Below are positions 7,512 to 16,547 of a stretch of DNA of 64,000 nucleotides, one piece after another; the first letter of the stretch is position 1, and each line of letters starts with the position of its first letter. Source of the DNA: Magnetococcales bacterium (GTDB lineage Bacteria; Pseudomonadota; Magnetococcia; Magnetococcales; JADFWU01). Where the stretch lies: NCBI GenBank assembly GCA_015234045.1, contig JADFWU010000009.1, positions 22,234-86,233 of the forward strand, written 5' to 3'. Both the position numbers and the translations under genes were made by a program. Below the pieces are notes generated by a model. That model had not been told where the DNA came from and did not search any database. It was given only the letters and a program-made list of their open reading frames with translations.

Positions 7512-10500
7512 CCGGGGATTTCCTCAATAATTTCAATAAGAATTTTGGCAATTTCTTCCAACAGTAGAGGTTTGCGAAGGACTGCCCGAATGGACAACGA
7601 GTCAATAATATCTTCTGACGTGGGTGTTTTGCGCCCTGAGCAGAGTATCAATGAGAGCGTTGAATCCAATTGCCTGATGCGGGTGAATAGTTCAATCCCG
7701 GTCAGACCCGGCATGGTTTGATCAGAAATGACCACATCAAATTGTGTTCTGTGATCTTGGAAATAGCGCCAGGCTTTGCGCGGATCTGTGAAGGAAGTTA
7801 CTTGATAGCCGAGTTTTTTCAATTGCTTGGTGCCAAGCCGTGCAATACTGATTTCGTCATCTATAAATAAGATATGTAGTGGCTGGGAAGATGTCGTAAA
7901 GGTAGATGGTGTGTTATCAATGGATGTCTCCTCGTCAACTACAGGCCAGTAAACCCGAAATAGGGCACCTTTGCCTGGTTCGCTATCCACTTCAACGGCA
8001 CCACCGATATCGCTAATAATGCCGTGCACCACGGATAGACCAAGTCCCGTGCCTTTACCAACATCCTTGGTGGTGAAAAAAGGATCGAACAAGCGATCTT
8101 TAATTTCTGGAAGAATACCGGGTCCCGTATCTTTTACCGTAATCACCGCATACCAGCCGGGATTTAATTTTAAACGCGCGGCACTTTCTGGATTAAGTAA
8201 TGCGTTATCAAGTGTGATGATAAGTGTTCCACCATCTTGTTCCATGGAACTGGCAGCGTTTGTGCAGAGATTCATGATCACCTGATGTAGCCGAGTGGGA
8301 TCGCCAATCACGGTGATGTCAGGCGTATTTATGTAGCGTTCAATCTCAATGGTACTAGGCAGACTGGCCCGCATGAACTTGATGCACTCTTTGAGCACAG
8401 GAGAGACGCATATCGGTTTAAGGGTTGTTTCACTTAAGCGGCTGAATGTAAGCAACTGGGCTACTAACTCTTTGGCCCGTTTGCCGGCTTGGAATACATC
8501 CAGAAGATCCTGATGATTTTGATCTTCTTCAGGAATTGAGTCCAGTACCAGTTCGGTGTATCCCAGCATAATACCCAGAATATTGTTGAAATCATGTGAT
8601 ATGCCGCCCGCTAATGTGCCGATGGCTTCCATTTTCTGTGACTGGCGTAACTGTTGTTCCATCTCTTTTTGTGCACTGATGTCTCGATAAACAGCCACAT
8701 AGTTTTGCATGGAACCTTCAGGGTTTGTAATCGGTGAGATGCTGGCTTCTACTTCGAACAGGTCACCATTTTTCTTCCTATTGATGAAGTTGCCATGCCA
8801 AGTTTGACCTTGTGCCAGGCTGTTATACATCTGTTCAATGATTTTCTGTGGATTTTGGCTGGGTCCAAAAATATCCGCTTTTTTGCCAATGATATCGGCA
8901 TAGTCATATCCTGATATGCGGCAAAAAGCGTGATTGACGTACTGAATTTCGCCCAATGTATTGGTGATCAGTACCATGTCACCGGTTTGCTCAATAGCTG
9001 AGGCAAGGCGCCGGCTGTTCATCTGTTCACGCAGCGATGTGATACCAAATGAGATATCATTAGCAAGGTCCATCAGGAATGCGGTTTCCTGATTGTCAAA
9101 GGCATCAGTCTCTGAGGCATAAATATTGAGTACGCCAAACACTGTGTTATCGATTATAAGCGGAAGTGCAATGGATGAGTTGTAGCCACGCTTAGTAGCT
9201 TGTTTTCTCCACGGTTTGAAGGATTGACTGCTTTGGATGTTCCGTTCAATGGCAGGTTTGCCAGTACGTATAGCGATTCCCGATGGTCCCTGACCTCGTT
9301 CAATATCTGCCCATGTGATTTTTACTGTGTCCAGGTACCCTGCTTCAAAGCCAAACTGCGCCATAGGGCGCACATCTTTAGCCGAATTGTTCTCGGCAAA
9401 ACCGATCCAGGCCAGACGATAACCCGCACTTTCAACGATGAGTTGGCAGAGTGTGTCCATGAAGTGCTGTTCTTCAACAGCTTTCATTATCGCTTTGCTG
9501 GCAGCACTGAGTGCCCGTAGTGCTCGATTGGCTCTATTTAACTCTTTTACGGCATGGGTACGTTCTGTGATATCACTGGCCACCGCATAGATGGTGTTAT
9601 CTTCCGGTGTGGAAAGGGCAGACCAGGCTAACAGTCGATAGCTGTTATCTTTATGTCGGTATCGGTTCTCAAAGTAGAATGTCAGTAAGCCTTTGCTGAG
9701 TTTGGACATCTCTTCGAGCGTCTTATCCACATCATCAGGATGCACAAGTTCCAAAAATGTTGAGCCTTCCAACTCATGGGGTTGATATCCTAAAATGCCG
9801 AACCATCCTTTGTTTACTCGCAGAATTGTACCGTCCTGATGGGCGATAATGTGCAGGTTCATGGGTTGGTCAAAGAACTTGTTCAGTGTCTGCTGGGTTT
9901 GTCTGCGTTCGGTAATGTCATCCACCACTGCGATATGGTAATCGGTCTGTTGGCCGGGATGCCACGTTGGGGAAACCGTCAGAGTGACCCAGACAATGGA
10001 CTGGTCCTTCTTCAGATACCGTTTTTCCATGGTAAAGCCGCTGATTTCACCTGCCAGCAGTTTGGCCATGTGTTCCAAATCAGATTTAATGTCGTCAGGA
10101 TGGGAGATTTCTTGGAGTGTTTTGTTGGTCATTTCAGCAGGATCAAAGCCGACGATTTCACAGTAGCGTTTGTTAATCCTGACAAATTCACCTGTTTTGC
10201 TATTGATCAGTGCGACACCAACACCAGCCTGTTCAAATATGGTCTTGGACCATCGTTCCTGTTCGACAATGTCTTGAACCAGCGGATTGCCTAGAAAAAA
10301 GAATGCAATACCGCCGATGATGAGAATAAAAACACCTGTCGCGCCTGAAACCAGTCCGGCTTCAATATAGGGTGCTTGAATCGTGTCAATATCCACCTTG
10401 GCCACTACACCAAGATCCAGAATGGCCACAGGTTCATATGCCGCAAGAACCGATACACCGCGATAATCCTGAGCAACAACAGATCCCGATTGTCCATTGA

Positions 10501-11839
10501 GTGCCCGCCGCATGGGCTCAGCCCGTTTTGCATCAAACGGAATGGGCGCGGGCTGATATCGGTCCCAAGCGTGTTGACGGGTGATGAAGTTGATGTGATC
10601 ACCTGCACGACGCGCTAGAGTAAACTCTCCGATACCGTTGAATTGTGCGTGGGCTTGCTTGAAGTGCTCAATGGTGTCAGCAGTCCACTCTTCAATATGA
10701 TGGTCCTGGTGGTCTTTATTGTGGCCAGCCATAGCCTCCATGAGCCGGGCTTGGCTTTGTACTGTCTCAATCAGGCGGGTGCGTTGATCTTCAAAAGCGA
10801 CTTGGTATAACAGTGTTAATGTGATGCCAGCGGTCAGAGCGACAGCGGAAATCATGACCAGAGTCATGATCATACCACGGGCACGTAGCCGTCTTTCGGT
10901 CTGATCTGTCTTTATGCCCAACAGATAGTCTTGTACAGAACGATTTGACCGATAGGCCATCCACGCTGCGCTCAGCAACAGTACAAACAGCATCGTGCCA
11001 ACAATGGACCAAGCAATTTTGGCAAATTTATACTCAATTTTTGGAGGTCTATGCCATTTTTGATACAGATCCTGATAAAGCGGGGTTTTTAAAAAATCGG
11101 AGAGCGCGCTGTTCAGTTTGTTAAGGAGTTCGGGCGCATTTTTGCGAACGGCAATTGCACGGGATACGGTCGTGAGTGGGCTGCCGATGGGTTCAATCCG
11201 ATCATTGACCCGCATCTCTTTGGCGATGCGATGAATAACTGGATCAGGAAAAGCGATTAGATCGACGTTACCTTTGAGTAACGCTTCGAGTGTTTGTCCT
11301 GGTTCGGTAAAGGGTGTCACAGTAAGATTATCTTGTTGGCTGAGTATCTGTGACCCGATGTTGGTAGTAAGTGTACCAATACGCATGCCGGCTAGATGTT
11401 CAACACTTGTGATAGATTTGTTTTCAGCAAGTTTAAAGAGTGAGATATTGAAGGATTCCAACGGTATGGTGAAGTCCAAAAATGTTTTGCGTTGTTGGGT
11501 GATGCCCATATTGGGAATGAGATCAGCCTTACCGTTACGCAGCGCATCATTGACTTCTTGCCAAGAGTCGTAAATGGCGTAAGAAACATCCAGATTTGCC
11601 TGTTTGGCAATGGCATCCATTAGATCAATCGCAAAGCCGCTTGCGTGACCTTCTTTGGAGACCTGATATTGAGGTGGAAAGTGGCGCGGTACCGCAGCAA
11701 TAATCTTATTGTCTTGTGACGTGGCAGAGTTGTCCACATTTGCCAATGCTGGCGCGTGGATCTGGAGAAATAGTGTAACCAATACGATGGCAGCAATGCC
11801 AAACCAGGAGGTTGGCTGGGCTGTGTTGTCCATGCTCAC
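7508..11839 (-). CDS. Hybrid histidine kinase with periplasmic solute-binding domain, PAS and GAF domains
   Basis: Inner-membrane sensor kinase of about 1443 aa. In order: signal/TM segment; a type 3 solute-binding (SBP_bac_3) domain of about 220 residues; two TM segments (around ILLLLSAAWM-type sequence and LVMISAVALTAGITLTLLY); a second extracytoplasmic sensor region; another TM segment (FILIIGGIAFFFLG); two PAS domains; GAF; a third PAS; HisKA with GGISHDFNN; HATPase (ending DVGKGTGLGLSVVHG); and a C-terminal receiver with VVISDQTMPGLTG. It probably senses a small periplasmic ligand. A GTG at 11839 has AGGAG 5 bases upstream; an ATG two codons later is an alternative. Its stop overlaps the start of the sigma-54 activator, its likely output. 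The C-terminal receiver suggests internal phosphotransfer or phosphatase control. Confidence 0.92.
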   Translation of the reverse strand: MSMDNTAQPTSWFGIAAIVLVTLFLQIHAPALANVDNSATSQDNKIIAAVPRHFPPQYQVSKEGHASGFAIDLMDAIAKQANLDVSYAIYDSWQEVNDALRNGKADLIPNMGITQQRKTFLDFTIPLESFNISLFKLAENKSITSVEHLAGMRIGTLTTNIGSQILSQQDNLTVTPFTEPGQTLEALLKGNVDLIAFPDPVIHRIAKEMRVNDRIEPIGSPLTTVSRAIAVRKNAPELLNKLNSALSDFLKTPLYQDLYQKWHRPPKIEYKFAKIAWSIVGTMLFVLLLSAAWMAYRSNRSVQDYLLGIKTDQTERRLRARGMIMTLVMISAVALTAGITLTLLYQVAFEDQRTRLIETVQSQARLMEAMAGHNKDHQDHHIEEWTADTIEHFKQAHAQFNGIGEFTLARRAGDHINFITRQHAWDRYQPAPIPFDAKRAEPMRRALNGQSGSVVAQDYRGVSVLAAYEPVAILDLGVVAKVDIDTIQAPYIEAGLVSGATGVFILIIGGIAFFFLGNPLVQDIVEQERWSKTIFEQAGVGVALINSKTGEFVRINKRYCEIVGFDPAEMTNKTLQEISHPDDIKSDLEHMAKLLAGEISGFTMEKRYLKKDQSIVWVTLTVSPTWHPGQQTDYHIAVVDDITERRQTQQTLNKFFDQPMNLHIIAHQDGTILRVNKGWFGILGYQPHELEGSTFLELVHPDDVDKTLEEMSKLSKGLLTFYFENRYRHKDNSYRLLAWSALSTPEDNTIYAVASDITERTHAVKELNRANRALRALSAASKAIMKAVEEQHFMDTLCQLIVESAGYRLAWIGFAENNSAKDVRPMAQFGFEAGYLDTVKITWADIERGQGPSGIAIRTGKPAIERNIQSSQSFKPWRKQATKRGYNSSIALPLIIDNTVFGVLNIYASETDAFDNQETAFLMDLANDISFGITSLREQMNSRRLASAIEQTGDMVLITNTLGEIQYVNHAFCRISGYDYADIIGKKADIFGPSQNPQKIIEQMYNSLAQGQTWHGNFINRKKNGDLFEVEASISPITNPEGSMQNYVAVYRDISAQKEMEQQLRQSQKMEAIGTLAGGISHDFNNILGIMLGYTELVLDSIPEEDQNHQDLLDVFQAGKRAKELVAQLLTFSRLSETTLKPICVSPVLKECIKFMRASLPSTIEIERYINTPDITVIGDPTRLHQVIMNLCTNAASSMEQDGGTLIITLDNALLNPESAARLKLNPGWYAVITVKDTGPGILPEIKDRLFDPFFTTKDVGKGTGLGLSVVHGIISDIGGAVEVDSEPGKGALFRVYWPVVDEETSIDNTPSTFTTSSQPLHILFIDDEISIARLGTKQLKKLGYQVTSFTDPRKAWRYFQDHRTQFDVVISDQTMPGLTGIELFTRIRQLDSTLSLILCSGRKTPTSEDIIDSLSIRAVLRKPLLLEEIAKILIEIIEEIPG

Positions 11840-12004
11840 TTCAACTCCTATTCGAAGAATATTCAACCTGAACAGAGTATCATAGGCAGGCATAAAAAAT
11901 CGTTATAATTTCATGTGGAATAAATAGCGTAGGTCTGAGCGTATCTCTTGTTGTTCTGATAGAATAGATTTTTCAAATAGAAACATTGGATACATGGGGA
12001 TACA

Positions 12005-12238
12005 ATGACGACATCATCGAATGTGCTAAAAGGAATGAAAACCATTTTGACTCTGCTTACCGCCATGCTGTTTGGGCAGGTAGTGATGGGTATTTTGCTA
12101 TTGATAGAAGTGCCCACTGATGGTGGATTGGCAACCGGGTTGGTTCATGGCATTTTGGGGCTTGCTGTTTTCAGTGTGATAACAGCGGTTTTTGTGCTGA
12201 GTCGATTGAAAAGTGCGTTAAGCAGTCCAGCTGAATAG
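12005..12238 (+). CDS. Small two-span membrane protein, unknown
   Basis: A 77-aa protein with two hydrophobic segments (about residues 12-36 and 45-67) separated by a short polar loop, so it is probably an inner-membrane hairpin. GGGGATA precedes the ATG at normal distance. I do not recognise a family. It is transcribed away from the hybrid kinase and is followed by the large hairpin at 12269-12323. The start is plausible because no better in-frame ATG with a ribosome site is nearby. Confidence 0.6.
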   Translation: MTTSSNVLKGMKTILTLLTAMLFGQVVMGILLLIEVPTDGGLATGLVHGILGLAVFSVITAVFVLSRLKSALSSPAE

Positions 12239-12268
12239 AGTCTGATTTGATGGATTGATGTGATGTGT

Positions 12269-12323
12269 CCGTTTGAGCACTGGTTTCTCTACTTCAGTGG
12301 TAGGAAAGCCAGTGCTCAAACGG
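12269..12323. repeat. Large perfect hairpin overlapping the yqaA stop codon
   Basis: Fifteen-base perfect arms CCGTTTGAGCACTGG (12269-12283) and CCAGTGCTCAAACGG (12309-12323) pair. Pairing continues inside through TTTC/GAAA and CTAC/GTAG, leaving a loop of about 7 bases. The TGA stop of the YqaA-family gene (12316-12318) lies inside the right arm. No T-run follows on either strand, so it is not a textbook intrinsic terminator. It could stop transcription from both sides, stabilise mRNA 3' ends, or be a relic of an insertion. Confidence 0.75.
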
Positions 12324-12750
12324 TGATTTCACCAATTGCCAACAGCAGAACCGCATACCGACCCGCTTTTCCCAGAGCGGTCAGCAGTAGAAAAATCGGA
12401 AACCGAACCCGCAACAGTCCCGCAATAAAAGTGATGGGATCACCGATAATCGGCACCCAAGCCAACAGAAGTGACCATACGCCAAAGCGTTGAAACCTCT
12501 GTTGAGCACGCGCTATCTGATCGGTTGAAAAAGGAAACCAGCGCCGGTCGGCATAGCCGATGAAATAACGTCCTAAAGCCCAATTGATCACCGATCCCGC
12601 CAGATTACCCAGCGTAGCCACCAGCCAGAGCAGAGATGCAGAATACTCACCACTCAACGCCATGCCGGATACAACGATCTCAGAGGAGAGTGGTAGCAGT
12701 GTTGCCGCAAGAAAGGCACTGACAAACAGGCCGGTATAGCCATATTCCAA
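12316..12750 (-). CDS. yqaA: YqaA-family membrane protein (VTT/SNARE-associated domain)
   Basis: A 144-aa inner-membrane protein of the YqaA branch of the DedA/VTT superfamily, near full family length. It begins with a short hydrophobic segment followed by LLPLSSEIVVSGM, carries the GNLAGSVINWALGRY motif and the WVPIIGDPITFIAGLLR segment that define the group, and has about four membrane segments. The superfamily has been linked to lipid scrambling or membrane homeostasis; the role of YqaA itself is not settled. It appears monocistronic, and its stop codon is embedded in a large hairpin. Confidence 0.88.
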   Translation of the reverse strand: MEYGYTGLFVSAFLAATLLPLSSEIVVSGMALSGEYSASLLWLVATLGNLAGSVINWALGRYFIGYADRRWFPFSTDQIARAQQRFQRFGVWSLLLAWVPIIGDPITFIAGLLRVRFPIFLLLTALGKAGRYAVLLLAIGEITV

Positions 12751-12877
12751 GAAACGGCTCCTTAGGCGGTTCTGTTCCCCAGCTTACATTGTCTCATTCT
12801 ATGTGTATCCCTCTATGTCGGAAGGGTGCCAGCAGTGGGCCATGGTGGGCAGGCTGAAAAGTTTGCGACACTACCCT

Positions 12878-13351
12878 TTAGGCATCTTTGCTCTGTTCCA
12901 ATAGCTGAGAAAGGGCGCTTTTTACCGATTCGTGGGTGTATTCATCATCCGGGTGTGCTGCCTGTCCAGGTTGTTGAAAATGTGGACGTTCCTGATACTC
13001 CTGGCCCCATTTGACATCTACCTGTCGGACAAATTCATGCAGTGTTGGATCACTCTCCAACAGGGGTTGTACGATCTCCGTCAGTGCACTGAGCGGCGTG
13101 TCCAAATGGGATTCAATAATGGCTGTGCTGGCTTTGATACGGCGTTTCAAAATTGATTTCATCGCACCGGATGAATCTTTTAGATGCTGATCAACCCATT
13201 GATTCAACGCGCTGATGGCTTGATCCTGCCTGGGAATCGGTGAAGCGCCCTTAATGGCACCACCTGCTGAACGACCAATGGCGCTGGCCATGCTGAATTT
13301 CTGTTTTTCGCGCAACTCTCGTTGAATCTCATCCTCATCGTGATGGGGCAT
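12878..13351 (-). CDS. Hypothetical cytoplasmic protein, 157 aa
   Basis: I do not recognise a family. The sequence has a charged N-terminus with a His/Asp/Glu-rich start, a Gly/Ala-rich patch (IGRSAGGAIKG), and a predominantly helical remainder, with no signal peptide or membrane segment. GGAG sits 8 bases before the ATG, supporting a real gene. It lies 82 bp upstream, in transcription order downstream, of the Lys-rich 56-aa frame on the same strand, so the two could be co-transcribed. Confidence 0.65.
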   Translation of the reverse strand: MPHHDEDEIQRELREKQKFSMASAIGRSAGGAIKGASPIPRQDQAISALNQWVDQHLKDSSGAMKSILKRRIKASTAIIESHLDTPLSALTEIVQPLLESDPTLHEFVRQVDVKWGQEYQERPHFQQPGQAAHPDDEYTHESVKSALSQLLEQSKDA

Positions 13352-13430
13352 GTCACTCTCTCCATACTGGATATTCGGATTGCCGAGGCCCTAAGATCTC
13401 AGCAAAGTTTTCCTGAATGGCGCAGGCAGA

Positions 13431-13601
13431 TCAATCAAAAATATCTTCAACCTCGTCCCACATTTTTTTGAAGATGCTTTTGCTCTTCTTAGTCTGTTTT
13501 TGAGAGGGTTTTGCTTGTTTCTTAGATGATTTACCGGTTGGGTTTTTGGCAATTTTCATTGCCTGCTTCAAAATCTTCTCTTCAGTGCTCTTCTTGCCCA
13601 T
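13431..13601 (-). CDS. Small lysine-rich protein, 56 aa
   Basis: A short frame with ATG at 13601 and TGA at 13431-13433 encodes MGKKSTEEKILKQAMKIAKN, then a Lys/Ser/Gln-rich middle, then an acidic amphipathic end (MWDEVEDIFD). The strong basic-to-acidic split is unusual for random sequence. A weak AGG lies upstream. It has no membrane segment and could bind nucleic acid or a partner protein; no family is recognised. It shares strand and likely transcript with the hypothetical gene that follows. Confidence 0.55.
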   Translation of the reverse strand: MGKKSTEEKILKQAMKIAKNPTGKSSKKQAKPSQKQTKKSKSIFKKMWDEVEDIFD

Positions 13602-13814
13602 GGTATTGAACCTACTCTGATTTGAAGTGAAATTTGATGGTTAATGTTACCGTTTTTGAAATGCGTTTGGCAAATGACAACCCGGATGACCGATTATTCA
13701 GTAGGATTGTACATCCTAATGTTTATCAATAATATCATTTGCAATTCAACAAAATAAGCATACGCTTTGGCCCTATTACATATCCTCTACACCCAAGTAA
13801 GAGTACAAAGAGTT

Positions 13815-14423
13815 ATGACACATCATCACCATCCAAAACATGTATTCAATGCAGCAAAAGCGAAACGTTTGATGGATTCCAAATGGCGCATGATTGAAGA
13901 TCCGCCGGGTTTGGTCCGTCAGATGGGTATTAAAACAGGCATGCATGTAGCTGATCTCGGTTGCGGTCCGGGATTTTTTACCCAGGCGCTATTACACGCG
14001 GTTGGCTCTCAGGGGTCGGTCGTGGGTGTGGAGTTACAGCAACCGATTATTGATCTGTTTAACGAAATAAATGCAACCGCTGATAACCTTCGTATCAAAC
14101 AGGGTGATGTGGTGGATACAGGTTTGACCGAGAGTAGTCTGGATGCCGTATTTATCGCTTTTACACTACATGAGGTGAAGGTGATGGATGCCTTGGCAGA
14201 GATTAAAAGAGTCGTCAAACCAGGCGGTCTGCTGGCTGTTCTTGATTGGGGACTCCATGCATCCTGCCCGGAACGTGAAGGAAAAAAGGCTGGACCACCA
14301 GAGGATCATCGTTTGTTGCTGGAAGACCTGCGTCGTCACTTGGTTGAAGCGGGTCTGTCTGAGAAAGAACAGGGGATACGGATGGGCGGATGTCAATACT
14401 GGATTAGTGCTCTGATTGCATGA
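13815..14423 (+). CDS. Class I SAM-dependent methyltransferase
   Basis: Cytoplasmic methyltransferase of about 202 aa. Motif I (VADLGCGPGFFTQALL) and the following acidic residue in VVGVELQQ bind S-adenosylmethionine, and the DAVFIAFTLHEV and KPGGLLAVLDWG segments match the rest of the Rossmann fold. An N-terminal MTHHHHPKHVFNAAKAKRL leads into the domain. The substrate cannot be told from sequence; close relatives act on small molecules such as quinones or metals. The ATG at 13815 is preferred over a TTG upstream, though the ribosome site is weak. It is isolated from its neighbours by about 200-290 bp gaps; the 287 bp after it shows no gene. Confidence 0.88.
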   Translation: MTHHHHPKHVFNAAKAKRLMDSKWRMIEDPPGLVRQMGIKTGMHVADLGCGPGFFTQALLHAVGSQGSVVGVELQQPIIDLFNEINATADNLRIKQGDVVDTGLTESSLDAVFIAFTLHEVKVMDALAEIKRVVKPGGLLAVLDWGLHASCPEREGKKAGPPEDHRLLLEDLRRHLVEAGLSEKEQGIRMGGCQYWISALIA

Positions 14424-14710
14424 AATAAAGAAGGGTTGATAGTATGTTATGATTGGGTGTGGAGAGATATATTCAATTGTCGCTTAACTTTTCATCAAAA
14501 AATCCGTAATGAATAAAAAGTTTGCAGTTTTGTCACACTTGACGATGGCCTATTTGCTCAATGATTGTTACCATTCATTGCGATTTCGTTCTAAACGCTT
14601 TGAGATCGACTCGTACCATATTCATTCCATCGAATGACCGAAGCCTCCAGCCATTCGATGACCATGAGTGCCGTAGAACGCTGTTCATGGTAGCTGAGGC
14701 GTGAAACAGT

Positions 14711-16459
14711 ATGCCCGATAAACCCAATATATTGATTGTTGATGATCGGCAAGAGAACTTGATCGCCTTGGAATCTCTGCTGGAAGAGTGTGACGCTCAC
14801 ATTCATCGGGCACTCTCTGGTAATGAAGCGCTCACACTGATGCTGAAGCATCCGTTTGCTTTGGTTCTGCTGGATGTGCAGATGCCAGGCATGGATGGTT
14901 TTGAAGTGGCAGAACTGATGCGCGTCAATACCCAAACGCAAACCATCCCCATTATTTTTGTTACCGCAATCAGTAAAGAACAACAATATGTGTTTAAGGG
15001 CTATGAGTCCGGTGCAGTAGACTATCTGACAAAGCCTGTTGAGCCGATTGTTCTACTGAGTAAGGTACGGATTTTCATTCAACTTTGGAAACAGAACCAA
15101 GCGCTTGCAGAAGCATTGCAACAGAAGGATATCCTGGCGGAAAAACTGCGTCAGCAAGCCGAATACGATGCGTTGACCGGATTGCCTAACCGTGCACTGT
15201 TCCATGACCGCCTTAAACAAGCCGTTCTATTGTGTGAACGCAATAAAAACGTTGGTGCACTGCTTTTTATCGACCTGGATCGGTTTAAATGGGTCAACGA
15301 TACCCTGGGACACAAGGCCGGTGATCAGCTGCTAATTGATGTCTCTCAGCGCTTGTGTCACTGCGTACGCCGTACCGATACCGTTTCACGGCTCGGTGGT
15401 GATGAGTTTACCGTGGTGATCCAAAACGTGCCGCACGAATCCTTTGTGGAGATGATCTCCAGAAAAATTCTTGATGAATTGGCCAGACCCTTTCAACTGG
15501 GTAAAAAAGAGGTACAAATCTCCGGCAGTGTCGGCGTTACCATCTTTCCTCATGATTCGGTGGTTCTCGAAGATCTGCTGAAAAATGCCGATACGGCTAT
15601 GTATAAGGCCAAAGATTCTGGTCGAAATGCGTTCTGTTTCTTTACCTCCGAAATGAATGATCACGCTGTTCGGCGTATGGTTCTTGAAGAGCAGTTGCGC
15701 GTTGCTCTGGAAGAGGAAGAGTTCTGCCTGCACTATCAACCCAAGGTGGATCTGAAAACCGGTCATATCATCGGTATGGAAGCGCTGATACGTTGGGAGA
15801 GGCATGATGGCATGGTGTTTCCCGATGAGTTCATTCCATTGGCAGAAGAGATTGGTCTGATTGTTCCGTTGGGTAAATGGGTCATGAAAGCGGCCGCATT
15901 GCAGAATAAAGCCTGGCACAGTGCGGGACTGCCTTTGTTGACCATGGGCATCAATCTTTCTGCAAAACAACTCAATGATCAGGATGATTTGATCAAAACG
16001 GTCGATGACATCCTGGCGGCAACGGGTCTACCACCGGAAAGCCTTGAGTTGGAAATCACCGAAACCACGGTGATGGAAAATCTTGATGTTGGTTTGAAAA
16101 CATTACAAGCCCTGAAAGATCGCGGCATTCAAGTGAGTGTTGATGATTTTGGTACGGGCTACTCCTCCCTGGGTTCTCTGAAAAGCTTTCCTATTCAAAC
16201 ACTCAAAATCGATAAATCTTTTGTACGTGACCTCTCTCTGGACTCCGATGATGCGGCTATTGTCTCAGCTATTATTTCAATGGCTGGCAAGCTGTCGCTC
16301 AAGGTGATTGCAGAGGGCGTGGAAAACCAGGAACAGTTGGATTTTCTTAAACAGGATGGGTGTGATGCCATTCAGGGCTACTTCTTCAGTCGTCCGGTGT
16401 CTGCTCAGGCGTGTACCCAAATGCTTCAGGAAAAGAAAGCATTGGTGTTTTCCAGCTGA
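14711..16459 (+). CDS. Response regulator with GGDEF and EAL domains
   Basis: A 582-aa cytoplasmic c-di-GMP enzyme. Residues 1-125 are a receiver with phospho-acceptor D55 (LVLLDVQMPGMDG). A GGDEF domain follows, with an intact GGDEF motif near residue 230 and an RxxD product-inhibition site five residues before it (RRTD). Then comes an EAL domain with an intact EAL signature (MEALIRW, near 357), DDFGTGYSS and the catalytic-lobe Glu/Asp/Lys residues (EITET, KIDKSF, AEGVEN). Both synthesis and hydrolysis sites look functional, so phosphorylation probably sets the balance. The kinase is likely the hybrid kinase 88 bp downstream on the same strand, which would make this an operon. Confidence 0.94.
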   Translation: MPDKPNILIVDDRQENLIALESLLEECDAHIHRALSGNEALTLMLKHPFALVLLDVQMPGMDGFEVAELMRVNTQTQTIPIIFVTAISKEQQYVFKGYESGAVDYLTKPVEPIVLLSKVRIFIQLWKQNQALAEALQQKDILAEKLRQQAEYDALTGLPNRALFHDRLKQAVLLCERNKNVGALLFIDLDRFKWVNDTLGHKAGDQLLIDVSQRLCHCVRRTDTVSRLGGDEFTVVIQNVPHESFVEMISRKILDELARPFQLGKKEVQISGSVGVTIFPHDSVVLEDLLKNADTAMYKAKDSGRNAFCFFTSEMNDHAVRRMVLEEQLRVALEEEEFCLHYQPKVDLKTGHIIGMEALIRWERHDGMVFPDEFIPLAEEIGLIVPLGKWVMKAAALQNKAWHSAGLPLLTMGINLSAKQLNDQDDLIKTVDDILAATGLPPESLELEITETTVMENLDVGLKTLQALKDRGIQVSVDDFGTGYSSLGSLKSFPIQTLKIDKSFVRDLSLDSDDAAIVSAIISMAGKLSLKVIAEGVENQEQLDFLKQDGCDAIQGYFFSRPVSAQACTQMLQEKKALVFSS

Positions 16460-16547
16460 GTATCTGAGAGCCTGAATCAAGGACTCGGAGAGGCTTCGCA
16501 AGAAGTGTTCGGTTGCCACATTCCGGCTGGCTGAGTGAGGGTTCCAA

